Source of the DNA: Roseimicrobium gellanilyticum
Lineage (GTDB): Bacteria; Verrucomicrobiota; Verrucomicrobiia; Verrucomicrobiales; Verrucomicrobiaceae
Length of the DNA stretch: 64,000 nt
NCBI RefSeq assembly: GCF_003315205.1
Contig: NZ_QNRR01000002.1
Span: forward strand, 94,881 to 158,880
Direction of reading: 5' to 3'
In this document: one piece after another, positions 26,618-35,512 of the stretch
How the letters are laid out: every line of letters starts with the position of its first letter
How positions within the stretch are numbered: position 1 is the stretch's first letter
Notes under the pieces: model-generated
The model's database searches: none
What the model saw: the letters and a program-made list of their open reading frames with translations, nothing else
What the model was told of the DNA's origin: nothing
Program-made: the position numbers and the translations under genes

Positions 26618-27877
26618 TCACTCCTCCGGCAGATGCTCCAGGAAAAAGCGGATTGTATTCCCACCCATCACGTCACGCAGCGTGCCTTCTGGAAGACCAC
26701 GCAGTTCCTCGGTGAGCATGCACCAGTTGTTCGCGGCAAAGGCGGCTTCCACGGCGCCGTCCATGTCTGAGCCGAGCACCACATGCTTCGAGCCGATGCC
26801 GGGATCCTTGATGCAGCGGTGGATCATCCGGGCGACATTCTCTGGCTCAGCATCGCCCACGGCCTCGGGCCACAATCCCACTCCGATGATGCCTCCGCGT
26901 TGTGCAATCTGGCGGGCCTGCTTGCGAGAAAGAAGCCGCGTTTCTTGCTGCTCGCCCACCAGCGGACGGAAGTCGATACCTGTATGTGAAACCAACAGCG
27001 GCATGTTTGGGTAGTGTTTCAGCACGTCTGCAACGGTCGCATTGGAGGCATGTGCCAAGTCACAGATGAAGTGCTGCCGCTCCATTTCGCGGAACAGGCG
27101 ATGTCCCAGCGGGGTCAATCCGTCACGCTCGGAGCCCTCTGACCCACCGCCGATTTCGTTGTCAAAATTATGTGTCGGTGCCAGCACGCGGAAGCCGGCA
27201 TCTCGAAACTCCTTCACGCGCGCGGCGATTTGCTCATCCGTATCGGTGTCTTTCAACTGCAGGGCGTGGCATCCCTCCAACCCGAGCACGCTGGCGACGG
27301 GTTGATTCTGCGGATCGATTGGCACCCATCCCAGTGAAGTCTTCCTGTAGTGCTGATCCAGGAATCGTTGCAGGTCTCCCTTCGTGCGGATTGGTACCAG
27401 GGCTTTGCCATTCCCATTGATGCGCCACTTCTTCGCCTGATAGAGACCGTGCTTTCGTGAGTTCGCCCAAGTGCTCGGAGGCCAGCCTTGGAAGCTTGCC
27501 AGTACCCATTGTGCATTCGGCAGGATCCAGCCACCATTCAAGTGTTCGCTGTAGGGTTTTGGCGTGATGGTCGCGACCGTCAGCATCTGGAATCCCACAT
27601 TGCCCTCGCGCCAACGGGGGACATCGGCATGGCCGTAGTCATGGCGTTTCTGGATTCCTTTCTTTCCCCCGCGATCCAGCATCAAGGTATCCGCGTGAAG
27701 GTCCGCGAGCATCAGGGTGCGATGCAGTTCCTTCGTGGATTCACGCACCCCGGTGGCCTCCTTGTGCCGCACTGGGTTCAATTCCTCGTCCGCTTCTTTT
27801 ACGAGAACACAACCCGATTGCAGGAAAGGGAGCGTCAGGGCGAGAAGCGGGGCGGCGAGGAGGCTGGCGTAGCGCAT
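26618..27877 (-). CDS. M19 membrane dipeptidase, lipoprotein (paralog 1)
   Basis: This is a 419-residue homolog of renal/membrane dipeptidase, a dizinc enzyme that cleaves dipeptides, including those with D-residues at the C-terminus. The signal peptide ends in a lipobox (LQSGC). The zinc ligands of the family are present: ADLHADTLM (H-x-D), VLGLEGCHAL (bridging Glu), ICDLAHAS (His) and LVSHTGIDF (His). It is last in a three-gene run with an amidohydrolase and a second M19 paralog that shares most motifs. A periplasmic role in peptidoglycan or imported-peptide turnover is likely but inferred. Confidence 0.92.
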   Translation of the reverse strand: MRYASLLAAPLLALTLPFLQSGCVLVKEADEELNPVRHKEATGVRESTKELHRTLMLADLHADTLMLDRGGKKGIQKRHDYGHADVPRWREGNVGFQMLTVATITPKPYSEHLNGGWILPNAQWVLASFQGWPPSTWANSRKHGLYQAKKWRINGNGKALVPIRTKGDLQRFLDQHYRKTSLGWVPIDPQNQPVASVLGLEGCHALQLKDTDTDEQIAARVKEFRDAGFRVLAPTHNFDNEIGGGSEGSERDGLTPLGHRLFREMERQHFICDLAHASNATVADVLKHYPNMPLLVSHTGIDFRPLVGEQQETRLLSRKQARQIAQRGGIIGVGLWPEAVGDAEPENVARMIHRCIKDPGIGSKHVVLGSDMDGAVEAAFAANNWCMLTEELRGLPEGTLRDVMGGNTIRFFLEHLPEE

Positions 27878-27935
27878 TTATCCATGATATCGAAAAGCGC
27901 CTGCGTTCTGGATGGCTTGGAATTGCGTCTCGCGT

Positions 27936-29582
27936 TCATGCTGTCCGTATGGGAACTGCGGAAGACGGGGGTACTTCATGGGGCACCCTGCTTCGCCAGC
28001 GAGGCTGTGGGATGCCGCGATTTTCGAGGAAGGTGTCAATGCGGTCGAGCACTCTGGAGTCGCGCAGGCCGAGGTAGTCAGCGGCATTCCGGCCAAAGAT
28101 GTTGGCGACCATGTCCTGAGGGATCTGGTTCTTTTCCAGGGCGTGGTACCACCGTTTGAGGTAGGTGGGGCCGATGCCTTTTCCCTTTCTGCTCAGGATG
28201 TCCGCACCGGTGAGCATGTACCAGTCACTGCCGTACATCATCCGGGCGGCGATGTAGGGGGATTCACTGCGCCATTGCTCGATGCGTCTCTCCAGCAAGG
28301 CGGCGAACCGCGAGCAGCGCACCTCGGTAAAACATGAAAAATCAGAGAATACACGATGCTCCGCCACCCCCATCATCTCGACACTTTCGTCGGTCCAGCT
28401 TTCCAGCGCATGACCGCCGAAATGCGCGAGGTTGATCGTGAGCCCCTCGAATTGGTTCATGACAGGCTTCCACCGGAGTGGTGCGGCGCGCATTTCGAAA
28501 AGCTCGGATGTGCCATGGCTTGAATTGGTGTGTGCCATGATCGGCGCACTGTGGAGTCCGAGGCATTCCGTATAGAGCTGTGCCATGGCTGCATCCAACT
28601 CGGCGCCTGAAGGCGGCGAGTCATGGCCGGGAGGGAACCTGCTGAGAGAGGCATTGTCCCACGGCTGGTAACCCATCACGGGATAGAGCTTCACGCCGAG
28701 GTGACCACCACGCGAGATCGCCCTCTTTACGATACCGAGAGGGGTTTGGTTCGCGGCCACTCCGGAGGCGACCGCTCTGGCTTGGTGTCGGGGGCAGTAC
28801 CCCACAAAGCCAAGGACCCTGCCGCCACTGTAAACGCTGATTTCCTCCATGATCTGCACTTGCAGATCCATGGGCGTGGAAGGGATGCCCCAGCGGTCGG
28901 CCGCGAGCCAGGAGTCCACGTCCAGCATGGCTGGGGTGAAGAGGTCCACCTCAGGATAAGTCTGCATGAGGTTGTGGGCATTCACCCAGCGTCGGAAGCT
29001 GTAGGCCTTCAGAGGATGGTGCCGATCGGCACTCTGGTAGGCGCGGAGCGCTTCCTTGCGGACGGCTTCCGTCTCCAGGGTGGATTCCGGCATACGTGAG
29101 ATTCTCGCGGCCTCCAGTGTGCGCTGCATGTCCCGCCTGGTCGCTGTCTCGAGAGCGGCGCCCACATTGCTTTCAGCTTCGCGCATGGCATCTTCGGCGA
29201 GCTGTGCTTGGGCCCGCAGGGGAGCTGCACTGCGGCTCCGCGATTCCATGCGCATGGCACCACGGCGGTTCATTTCCGTCAGTTCATCCAGCTCGGCCTC
29301 ACCGGTCCAGGCTTTTTCCCGGATCGTTTGTGCCAGAAAGTGGAGGACGGGGCCACCCACCTTGTAGGGAAGGTAGTATTCTGAACCCGGCTTGCCCCTT
29401 TCCGAATCCATGTAGGCGGCAATGTTGAGATCACGGCCATTGAATACATGACAATGAGGATCGATGATGAGCATGCCATCAGGGAGATGCACGTCTGAGT
29501 CTACAAAGGTTCGATCCAGGGAGCAGCATCCGGACAGAAGCGACAGCGGAGCAAGGCGGAGGAACTGGCGTCGTGTGTTCAT
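27936..29582 (-). CDS. amidohydrolase-2 family lipoprotein with Tat-like signal
   Basis: This 548-residue protein begins MNTRRQFLRLAPLSLLSGCC. It carries a twin-arginine motif followed by a lipobox (LLSGC), so it may be exported folded and then lipidated. The TIM-barrel metal ligands are recognisable: DPHCHVF (H-x-H), HLGVKLYPVMGYQP (Lys), PIMAHTNSS (His), NLAHFGGH (His) and YGSDWY (Asp). An insert at about 85-190 is helical and Glu/Arg/Ala-rich, which is unusual for the family. The enzyme is probably a metal-dependent hydrolase or decarboxylase. It sits 58 bases before one M19 dipeptidase gene and 143 bases after another. Confidence 0.85.
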   Translation of the reverse strand: MNTRRQFLRLAPLSLLSGCCSLDRTFVDSDVHLPDGMLIIDPHCHVFNGRDLNIAAYMDSERGKPGSEYYLPYKVGGPVLHFLAQTIREKAWTGEAELDELTEMNRRGAMRMESRSRSAAPLRAQAQLAEDAMREAESNVGAALETATRRDMQRTLEAARISRMPESTLETEAVRKEALRAYQSADRHHPLKAYSFRRWVNAHNLMQTYPEVDLFTPAMLDVDSWLAADRWGIPSTPMDLQVQIMEEISVYSGGRVLGFVGYCPRHQARAVASGVAANQTPLGIVKRAISRGGHLGVKLYPVMGYQPWDNASLSRFPPGHDSPPSGAELDAAMAQLYTECLGLHSAPIMAHTNSSHGTSELFEMRAAPLRWKPVMNQFEGLTINLAHFGGHALESWTDESVEMMGVAEHRVFSDFSCFTEVRCSRFAALLERRIEQWRSESPYIAARMMYGSDWYMLTGADILSRKGKGIGPTYLKRWYHALEKNQIPQDMVANIFGRNAADYLGLRDSRVLDRIDTFLENRGIPQPRWRSRVPHEVPPSSAVPIRTA

Positions 29583-29725
29583 GGTCTTGGTGCCGGGTTG
29601 GTGTGTGCTATGGTGATATAGAGGAAAGGTTGGGCCGGCAATGAAAAAGTTTTACCATGCCATATTGGTGACATGGTCCGCCTTCGCTGTGCACGGAGGC
29701 GCAGATGCGGGCCGGCGGCGCCCTC

Positions 29726-30982
29726 TCAGGGTAGGTGCTTTTGGAAAAAACGAATCACATTGCCACCCATGACATCCCGCAGGGTGCCTTCAGGCAGGTC
29801 GCGCAGTTCCTCCGTGAGCATGCACCAGTTGTTTGCCGCAAAGGCGGCCAGTACGGAACCGTCCATGTCTGACCCGAGGGCAACGTGCTGCGGCCCAATG
29901 CACGGATCCGCGAGGCAGCGCTTGATCATCTGCGCCGCCAGTTCGGGTTCGGCCTCGCCCAGAACCTCGGGCCACAAGCCAATGCCGATGATGCCACCCC
30001 GTTTTGCGATGGCCCGCGCCTGGTCTACCGAGAGCAACCGTGAAGCCGCTTCATCCCCCTTGCAGGCATCAAACGCGATGCCGCCGTGGCTGACCATGAC
30101 GGGAAGGTCCGGATACGTCTCGAGTACTTCCGAGATGGTCCTGCTGGATGCATGGGCCAGATCACAGATCATTTGCTGCCGCTCCATCTCGCGCAGGAGA
30201 CGATGGCCCAAGGGTGTGACGCCGCAGCGTCGTGAGCCTTCGGAGGCACCCGCCAGTTCGTTGTCGAAACGATGGGTGAGGGCCAGCATGCGGAATCCCG
30301 CATCCCTGAACTCTTTCACGCGGGTCGCGATCTGGGTATCAGAATCAAGGTAGTGGAGTCGCAGAGCGTGGCTCCCCTCCAGGCCAAGGACGGTAGCCAC
30401 GGGTTGGGTGCTGGGTGACTTGGGAATCCAGCCTGCACGAGTGTTGCGGTAGTTCGCGGACAGAAACGCGGCCAGATCCTCCCGGGTGCGGATGGCGGTG
30501 AGGGCCTGACCGTCGGCATTGACCCTCCACTTGTATGCCTGATGGAGGGCATGCTGACGGGAGTTCCACCAAGTGCGTGGCGGCCATCCCTGAAGAGGGG
30601 CCAGGACCCACTGGGCATTTGGGAGAATCCAGCCGCCATTCAGTGGCTCGCTGTAGGGCACGGGGGTGACCGTGGCAACGGTGAGAACCTGGAGCCCCAC
30701 GTTTCCCTCACGCCAGCGGGGGACATCAGCGTGGCCATAGCGGTGCCGTTGCTGGATGCCCTTCATTCCGCCGCGATCCAGCATCAGGGTGTCCGCATGC
30801 AAGTCCGCGACCAGGAGGGTGCGGTGGAGTTTCAGCGTGGACGGGCGGACGCCGGTGGCCTCCCGATGTTTTGTAGGGTTTAGCGCCACGGCGTCGAGCA
30901 GTTCCACCACCGCGCAGCCGGACAGCAGAAGCGAGGTGAGTACGGCGAGCAGAACTGCACGAAGACCTGGGTAGTGGAGCAT
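29726..30982 (-). CDS. M19 membrane dipeptidase, lipoprotein (paralog 2)
   Basis: This is a 418-residue paralog of the enzyme ending at 26618, with the same length and motif order: VADLHADTLMLDRGG, VLGLEGSHAL, MICDLAHASS and VMVSHGGIAF. The signal peptide ends LLLSGC, a good lipobox. The substitution of HTGID by HGGIA after the last ligand, and differences in the central region, suggest a different dipeptide preference. It is the first gene of the dipeptidase/amidohydrolase/dipeptidase run. An A/T-rich stretch with a 7-bp inverted repeat (31024-31053) lies upstream. Confidence 0.92.
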   Translation of the reverse strand: MLHYPGLRAVLLAVLTSLLLSGCAVVELLDAVALNPTKHREATGVRPSTLKLHRTLLVADLHADTLMLDRGGMKGIQQRHRYGHADVPRWREGNVGLQVLTVATVTPVPYSEPLNGGWILPNAQWVLAPLQGWPPRTWWNSRQHALHQAYKWRVNADGQALTAIRTREDLAAFLSANYRNTRAGWIPKSPSTQPVATVLGLEGSHALRLHYLDSDTQIATRVKEFRDAGFRMLALTHRFDNELAGASEGSRRCGVTPLGHRLLREMERQQMICDLAHASSRTISEVLETYPDLPVMVSHGGIAFDACKGDEAASRLLSVDQARAIAKRGGIIGIGLWPEVLGEAEPELAAQMIKRCLADPCIGPQHVALGSDMDGSVLAAFAANNWCMLTEELRDLPEGTLRDVMGGNVIRFFQKHLP

Positions 30983-31023
30983 GAGCGGAGGAGGGAAGGT
31001 GCCCGCTCATGGTTCGATGTCGC

Positions 31024-31053
31024 GTTTCTCTGTCAAATAAAATATGGAGAAAC
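31024..31053 (-). promoter_or_regulatory. A/T-rich inverted repeat upstream of the dipeptidase operon
   Basis: GTTTCTC (31024-31030) and GAGAAAC (31047-31053) enclose 16 A/T-rich bases that include AAATAAAATAT. It lies 42 bases upstream of the start of the first M19 gene and 36 bases beyond the FabF-like stop. It could be an operator, part of a promoter or a weak terminator; I cannot decide. Confidence 0.3.
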
Positions 31054-31088
31054 AAGGGCTTTTCGGATCGCACTGAGTGTGCGTCCCG

Positions 31089-32351
31089 CTAAAGGCGTCG
31101 CAGTACAAGGCAGGCATCCACTCCGCCGAAACCAAATGAATTGGTGAGCACCGTATCGATCTTCGCGGCACGTCCATGGTTCGGCACGTAGTCGAGCGGC
31201 GCGCAATTGGTCTCTTCGAAATGGAGCGTGGGTGGCAGCCACCCATGCTCCATGGCCAGGAGACAGATGGCGAACTCCATGGCGCCAGCGGCACCGAGAG
31301 CATGACCGGTGTAGGCTTTCGTGCCGGAGACTGGTGGTGCGTCCTTGCCGAAGACAGCCGCGATCTGCGCGGCTTCGTTCACATCATTTTGCGGCGTGCT
31401 GCTGGCGTGCGCATTTACGTAGTGCACGTCCTGCGGTTGTACACCGGCATCGTCCAGTGCCATCCGCATGACTCGGCGCAGAGGCTCGCCATCGGGGCGG
31501 GGGATGGTCATGTGATGGGCTTCACTTACCAGACTGTAGCCGGCAAGCTCGGCATAGATGCGAGCCCCGCGGGCCTGGGCATGCGCCAGACTTTCCACCA
31601 CGAAGGTGGCTGCGCCTTCACCCATCACGAATCCATCGCGTGAACGATCAAAAGGCCGGCATGAATGGCTGGAGGGTTCCCCCTGCCAGCGGCTCATGGT
31701 GTGCACGAGGTCAAAGGCGGTGTACGTCAGCGGGCTCAGTGGTGACTCAGAGGCACCGGAGATGACCACATCAGCCAGACCCTCGCGAATGAGGCGCAGA
31801 GCTTCTCCCAGGGCCACGTTGCCACTGGCACAGCTGTTCGAATGCGTGGTGGAGGGACCTTGCAATCCATAGTGGATGCCGATGTTGCTGTGCGTGGAGC
31901 CGCCGTAGATCTGCAGCGCCAGCGCACGCGGCACGGTCTTTACTCCCTCATCGAGAAACTTGGCGTGATGCGCCTCCGCATCGGCTATGCCTCCCAAGGC
32001 GCTGCCAAAGCTCACGCCGATGCGCGGATGCAGATGGCCGTGCTCCAGTGAGAGACCTGCATCCTCCAGGGCAAGCTGCGTGCTCACCATGGCGAATTGT
32101 GTGCAGCGATCCCAGCGCTTTGTGAGATGCGTGGGAAACCAATGGTCTACGTCGAAGTCCGGCACTTCGGCGGCACATTGGGCCTTGGTGCCGGTCGCTT
32201 CGAACCGCGTGAGCCTGCCAATGCCGCTCTGCTCCGCCTGCAGGCCTGCCCACAGGCCAGCTTTTCCGGTGCCGACCGCCGTGACCGGTCCCATGCCGGT
32301 GATCACAGCGCGGCGCGACGGAGATTTCTGTGCAGATGTGTTTGCCGGCAC
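31089..32351 (-). CDS. beta-ketoacyl-ACP synthase, FabF-like
   Basis: This is a condensing enzyme for fatty-acid or polyketide chain elongation. I prefer the GTG start at 32351, which gives 420 residues, the normal KAS II length. This GTG lies 4 bases after the GtrA stop and has AAAGG upstream at suitable spacing; the longer ATG form runs into the GtrA gene. Active-site residues are C174 (HSNSCASGNVAL), His in NAHASSTPQND and His in YTGHALGAAG. NAHASST replaces the common NAHGTST, and no ACP, reductase or malonyl-transferase gene is near. It may serve a specialised lipid rather than bulk fatty-acid synthesis. Confidence 0.88.
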   Translation of the reverse strand: MPANTSAQKSPSRRAVITGMGPVTAVGTGKAGLWAGLQAEQSGIGRLTRFEATGTKAQCAAEVPDFDVDHWFPTHLTKRWDRCTQFAMVSTQLALEDAGLSLEHGHLHPRIGVSFGSALGGIADAEAHHAKFLDEGVKTVPRALALQIYGGSTHSNIGIHYGLQGPSTTHSNSCASGNVALGEALRLIREGLADVVISGASESPLSPLTYTAFDLVHTMSRWQGEPSSHSCRPFDRSRDGFVMGEGAATFVVESLAHAQARGARIYAELAGYSLVSEAHHMTIPRPDGEPLRRVMRMALDDAGVQPQDVHYVNAHASSTPQNDVNEAAQIAAVFGKDAPPVSGTKAYTGHALGAAGAMEFAICLLAMEHGWLPPTLHFEETNCAPLDYVPNHGRAAKIDTVLTNSFGFGGVDACLVLRRL

Positions 32352-32355
32352 GGAC

Positions 32356-32889
32356 TCAGCCTTTGAATACGAAAAACTTCCGCGCCACGAAATTGATGAA
32401 TGCAGCGACGACGGCGTTGGTGAAGATGGCCACATTCGTGGGAATGCCAAACCGGTGGATCAACCAGGGACCCGCGATCTGGCTGATCACGAAGCAGGCA
32501 AAATTGACGAGCGTGAAGTAGAAAAACTCGATCCAGGGATGGTGCCGGCCCCGCTTGAAGACCAGCAGCACGTTCATGTAGTACACGAAGACGTTGGTCG
32601 TGAAGAAAGCGATGGTGTTGTTGTAGAGCAGGTGCTTCGCGCGCAGTTCATCCGTGATCAAGGTGCCGTTCACGATCATACCCTCGTAGGCGGGGATGAC
32701 GTACTTGGAGAGGAGCACCACCTGGGCCACGGACACCACGGTGGCCATCACGCCGCAAAACCCATAGACGGAGAACTGCACCAACCAGGGGACATCCTGC
32801 TTCCGGATGCGTGCCCACATCTCTTTGGGACTGTTCAGCCAGAAAAAGTCAAAGAAGTCCCGGATGGCGGAGCCAAGAGATGAAATCAT
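32356..32889 (-). CDS. GtrA-family membrane protein
   Basis: This is a 177-residue protein with four transmembrane helices, including VPWLVQFSVYGFCGVMATVV, FTTNVFVYYMNVLLVF and FTLVNFACFVISQIAGPWLI. The N-proximal FSVYGFCG and final VARKFFVFKG match GtrA proteins, which help move lipid-linked sugars across the inner membrane. ATG 32889 is chosen because the longer frame reads into an upstream repeat. It directly precedes the FabF-like gene, whose start lies 4 bases away, so the two are probably co-expressed. No glycosyltransferase is adjacent. Confidence 0.8.
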   Translation of the reverse strand: MISSLGSAIRDFFDFFWLNSPKEMWARIRKQDVPWLVQFSVYGFCGVMATVVSVAQVVLLSKYVIPAYEGMIVNGTLITDELRAKHLLYNNTIAFFTTNVFVYYMNVLLVFKRGRHHPWIEFFYFTLVNFACFVISQIAGPWLIHRFGIPTNVAIFTNAVVAAFINFVARKFFVFKG

Positions 32890-32985
32890 GTGGGGGAGAA
32901 ATGCTCGAATGGGGCGGGCAAGGGAGCAGTACTTGGCGAAAAAGCAACGGGCAGACAGGACACATTGAAACGTGGCCACCGGAAG

Positions 32986-33118
32986 AACGTAGTCCGCGGA
33001 GCCTCCGCGGTCCGGAAGGTCCCCAGCCTCCATGACTTGGTCTGCCCCAGCGACCCTCCCCTCATGGGGTGTCGCCGCACGTCCGCTCCTGCCCGCCGAA
33101 CGCTAGGCGGACTACTTT
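32986..33118. mobile_element. inverted-repeat-bounded (MITE-like) element, degenerate, 133 bp
   Basis: The left end AACGTAGTCCGCGGAGCCTC and the right end, inverted, CTAGGCGGACTACTTT are imperfect copies of the terminal repeat of this family. The right end abuts the stop codon of the minus-strand TIM-barrel gene at 33120. There is no ORF of interest inside. Confidence 0.55.
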
Positions 33119-33119
33119 C

Positions 33120-34037
33120 TTACTCCCCAAACTTCTCCTTCCACTGCGCCAGACGCTCCCGCACATGGGACCGGCGCTGGGTGGGGCTCAGTTCCCATAC
33201 AAGAGGTATCCCCTTGGGGATGAGCGGGATGAGCTTGTCAAAGTCCACGCCGCCCGTGCTGAGCGGTACCCGGTGGTCCTTGGCAGGCCAGTCGACATCG
33301 TGCACATGGCAACCGAGCAGTCGTGGGGCGATTTCCGAGAGGAACTCTGCATGGTCCAGCAGGCCCAGATTTGCCTGACGCTGCACATGCCCGAAGTCGT
33401 GCCAGAAGCCAATCCACGGGCTCTCGCGGTACTGGTCCACCAGTTGCAGCATCTCTTGGGCGGAGGGCACCTGCTCGAAATGGCTGCGTGTCTCGATGCC
33501 CAGCGCCACGCGGTACTGCTCACAAAGGGGCAGGAGCTGGTCGATGGCATGGCGGGCGCGGTCGAAGTAGACCTGCGCGTGTTTTGCCCGTCGCGCGACG
33601 AGTTCCAGCTTCACCTTCGTATACTCACGCGAGTAGATTTTCCCCTCGAGGGTGAGGGCCTCCAGCTTGTCGGTGAGCGGGCTGATGGGCACGCTGCCGA
33701 GGTGCAGCACCACGCGCTGCGCTCCGAGCCTCGCAGCCGTCTCCATGGTCTGCTCGGTGAGGTTCAGCGCGCGGACGCGTTCTTCTTCCTTGTTCGAAGT
33801 AAACTCAAACGCATCCGGCGCATCCATCATGACCTCCACCGGAGGCGGGCAGAAATTGTGCACGCTGGAGATCTTGATACCGCTCTCCGTCACCACCTGG
33901 ATAATGCCCGGCAAATGCGAGACCTTCAGCCCGTGGCTCAGCTCGATGTACTTGAAGCCTAGTGACTTCGCTTCATGCGCGATGTGCTTTCCGTCTTCAT
34001 GACGGTGACTGTTCCAGCAGGAGGAAAGGGAAAGCAT
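33120..34037 (-). CDS. sugar phosphate isomerase/epimerase-like TIM-barrel protein
   Basis: This is a 305-residue xylose-isomerase-like TIM barrel. The start at 34037 (MLSLSSCWNSHRH) gives a normal first beta strand; the longer ORF has a Pro-rich, repeat-derived N-terminus. Recognisable strands include GFKYIELSHG, GIKISSVHNF, QRVVLHLGSV, VALGIETRSHFEQVP (metal Glu), WIGFWHDFGHVQ (Asp/His) and LLGCHVHDVDW (His), then LVWELSP with the closing Glu. The metal-binding set is intact, so an active isomerase or epimerase is likely, though its substrate is unknown. It follows hemW by 270 bases. Confidence 0.85.
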   Translation of the reverse strand: MLSLSSCWNSHRHEDGKHIAHEAKSLGFKYIELSHGLKVSHLPGIIQVVTESGIKISSVHNFCPPPVEVMMDAPDAFEFTSNKEEERVRALNLTEQTMETAARLGAQRVVLHLGSVPISPLTDKLEALTLEGKIYSREYTKVKLELVARRAKHAQVYFDRARHAIDQLLPLCEQYRVALGIETRSHFEQVPSAQEMLQLVDQYRESPWIGFWHDFGHVQRQANLGLLDHAEFLSEIAPRLLGCHVHDVDWPAKDHRVPLSTGGVDFDKLIPLIPKGIPLVWELSPTQRRSHVRERLAQWKEKFGE

Positions 34038-34194
34038 GAATGGGGGACGGGGCTTTGGGGGAGTGGGAGTTACAGGATGCTCAGGGGAGGGGAGTGGGCA
34101 AGGATGGATGAGGGGAATGTTGGAAGAATGGAGTATTGGAATGGTGGAATGATGGATGGCGGTGGCCTGTAGCCTACGAAAAGGGAGCATTCCT

Positions 34195-34252
34195 CAGTCT
34201 CAGTCTCCGAAGTTCCTCTGCGTCTCCGCGTCTCTGTGTTGAATCCAATGCA
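34195..34252. repeat. truncated relative of the 115-bp direct repeat
   Basis: TCTCAGTCTCCGAAGTTCCT, then CTCTGTGTTGAATCCAATGCA matches the two ends of the repeats at 19864 and 21163, but the middle GGGCTGCTTCGCAG section is missing. Confidence 0.6.
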
Positions 34253-34307
34253 CGTGCCACCTCCCATCGGGTCCTGAACCAACCCCTGCACCTCGCCAAC
34301 ACTTCCC

Positions 34308-35471
34308 TCACGCATCCGGTATCAGCATCTCCGCAATCCGGTCCGACACCGCCTTGCCCTCCCGCGTGAGCCGCACCTTTCCATTTTCCACCACCAGCAA
34401 TCCCTCGTTACGCAGCACCTCGAGTTCTCCCTTCTGCGAAGACACCACGCGCTCCTCAGCCATGCCTTCCACCAGCCGGAGTTCCAGCGCGATGCGCTCA
34501 ATCAACCACGCGCGCTCGTCCAACTCCTCAGACTCCACCGCCGGCAGGCGACCTTCCTTCACGAGGCTGATGTAGCGTGTGGTGTCCGCTACATTCGTCC
34601 ACCGCACTCGCTGATGCGTGCTGGCGGCGGAGGGGCCAAGCCCAAGGTAGTCCGCGCCACGCCAGTACGCCTGATTGTGAATCGAGCGCTTGCCCGGCTT
34701 CGCATAATTCGAGATTTCGTAGTGCTCAAACCCTGCCGCCCCCAGCAGGTCCATGGTAGAATGGAAGTGATCCGCATCGCGATCCACGTCCGTGTCCAGC
34801 ATGCCGCTCTTCAGCTTGTTCAGGAACTCGGTGTCCTCCTCATACGTCAGGTTGTAGCACGAGACATGGTCGGATTGCAGCGCGATGGTCTGTCGCAACC
34901 CTTCCTCCCACACCGCCAGGCTCTGCCCTGGGATGGAAAACATGAGGTCCACATTCACCGCCGGGATTTCCGCGTGACGCAGGATGGCGTAGGTCTCTTG
35001 TGCCTCGTCCGGGGCGTGGTCGCGGCCCAGAAGTTTCAGCGTCGGCTCATCCCAGGCCTGCACGCCGAGGCTGATGCGGGTGACGCCAAGGTCGCGCAGC
35101 AGTCGCGCCTTGCTGGCGCCCACCGTCTTCGGATTCGCCTCCATGCCAAACTCCTCCAGCCCCGAGCAGTCCAGGCGCTCCCGCAGACCGGTCAGTAGCG
35201 TGGCGAGGTGAGTCTCACTCAGCGCCGTGGGCGTGCCCCCGCCGAAGTAAATGGTCTTGGGCCGAATCTCCAGCCTCTGCTGGTGCATCTCCAGCTCCCG
35301 CAGGACCGCCTGCACAAAGGCCCCCATGTCCGTGCCGCCCGGGGTGTGCTTGTAGAAGCTGCAATAGGGGCAGACGCGGTGGCAGAAAGGGATGTGCAGG
35401 TAAAGATGGTGGAGCGGCGACAAGGAGCGGATTTTGAGTTCTGAGTTGCGAGGGGAGGAAGATACGTCCAA
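34308..35471 (-). CDS. hemW: HemW-like radical SAM protein
   Basis: This is a 387-residue radical SAM protein of the HemN/HemW group. The cluster motif is HIPFCHRVCPYCSFY, C30-x3-C34-x2-C37; the following Phe/Tyr rather than Cys points to HemW, a heme chaperone, rather than the HemN oxidase. GGGTPT and the C-terminal HemN-type domain (RVRWTNVADTTRYI) are present. The start is TTG 35471, supported by GGAGG five bases upstream; a nearby ATG lies in another frame. It is divergent from the squalene/phytoene synthase gene across 41 bases. Confidence 0.9.
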   Translation of the reverse strand: MDVSSSPRNSELKIRSLSPLHHLYLHIPFCHRVCPYCSFYKHTPGGTDMGAFVQAVLRELEMHQQRLEIRPKTIYFGGGTPTALSETHLATLLTGLRERLDCSGLEEFGMEANPKTVGASKARLLRDLGVTRISLGVQAWDEPTLKLLGRDHAPDEAQETYAILRHAEIPAVNVDLMFSIPGQSLAVWEEGLRQTIALQSDHVSCYNLTYEEDTEFLNKLKSGMLDTDVDRDADHFHSTMDLLGAAGFEHYEISNYAKPGKRSIHNQAYWRGADYLGLGPSAASTHQRVRWTNVADTTRYISLVKEGRLPAVESEELDERAWLIERIALELRLVEGMAEERVVSSQKGELEVLRNEGLLVVENGKVRLTREGKAVSDRIAEMLIPDA

Positions 35472-35512
35472 CCATGCCTCCAGACAGGAAATATTAATGG
35501 TGAAATGAAGTC

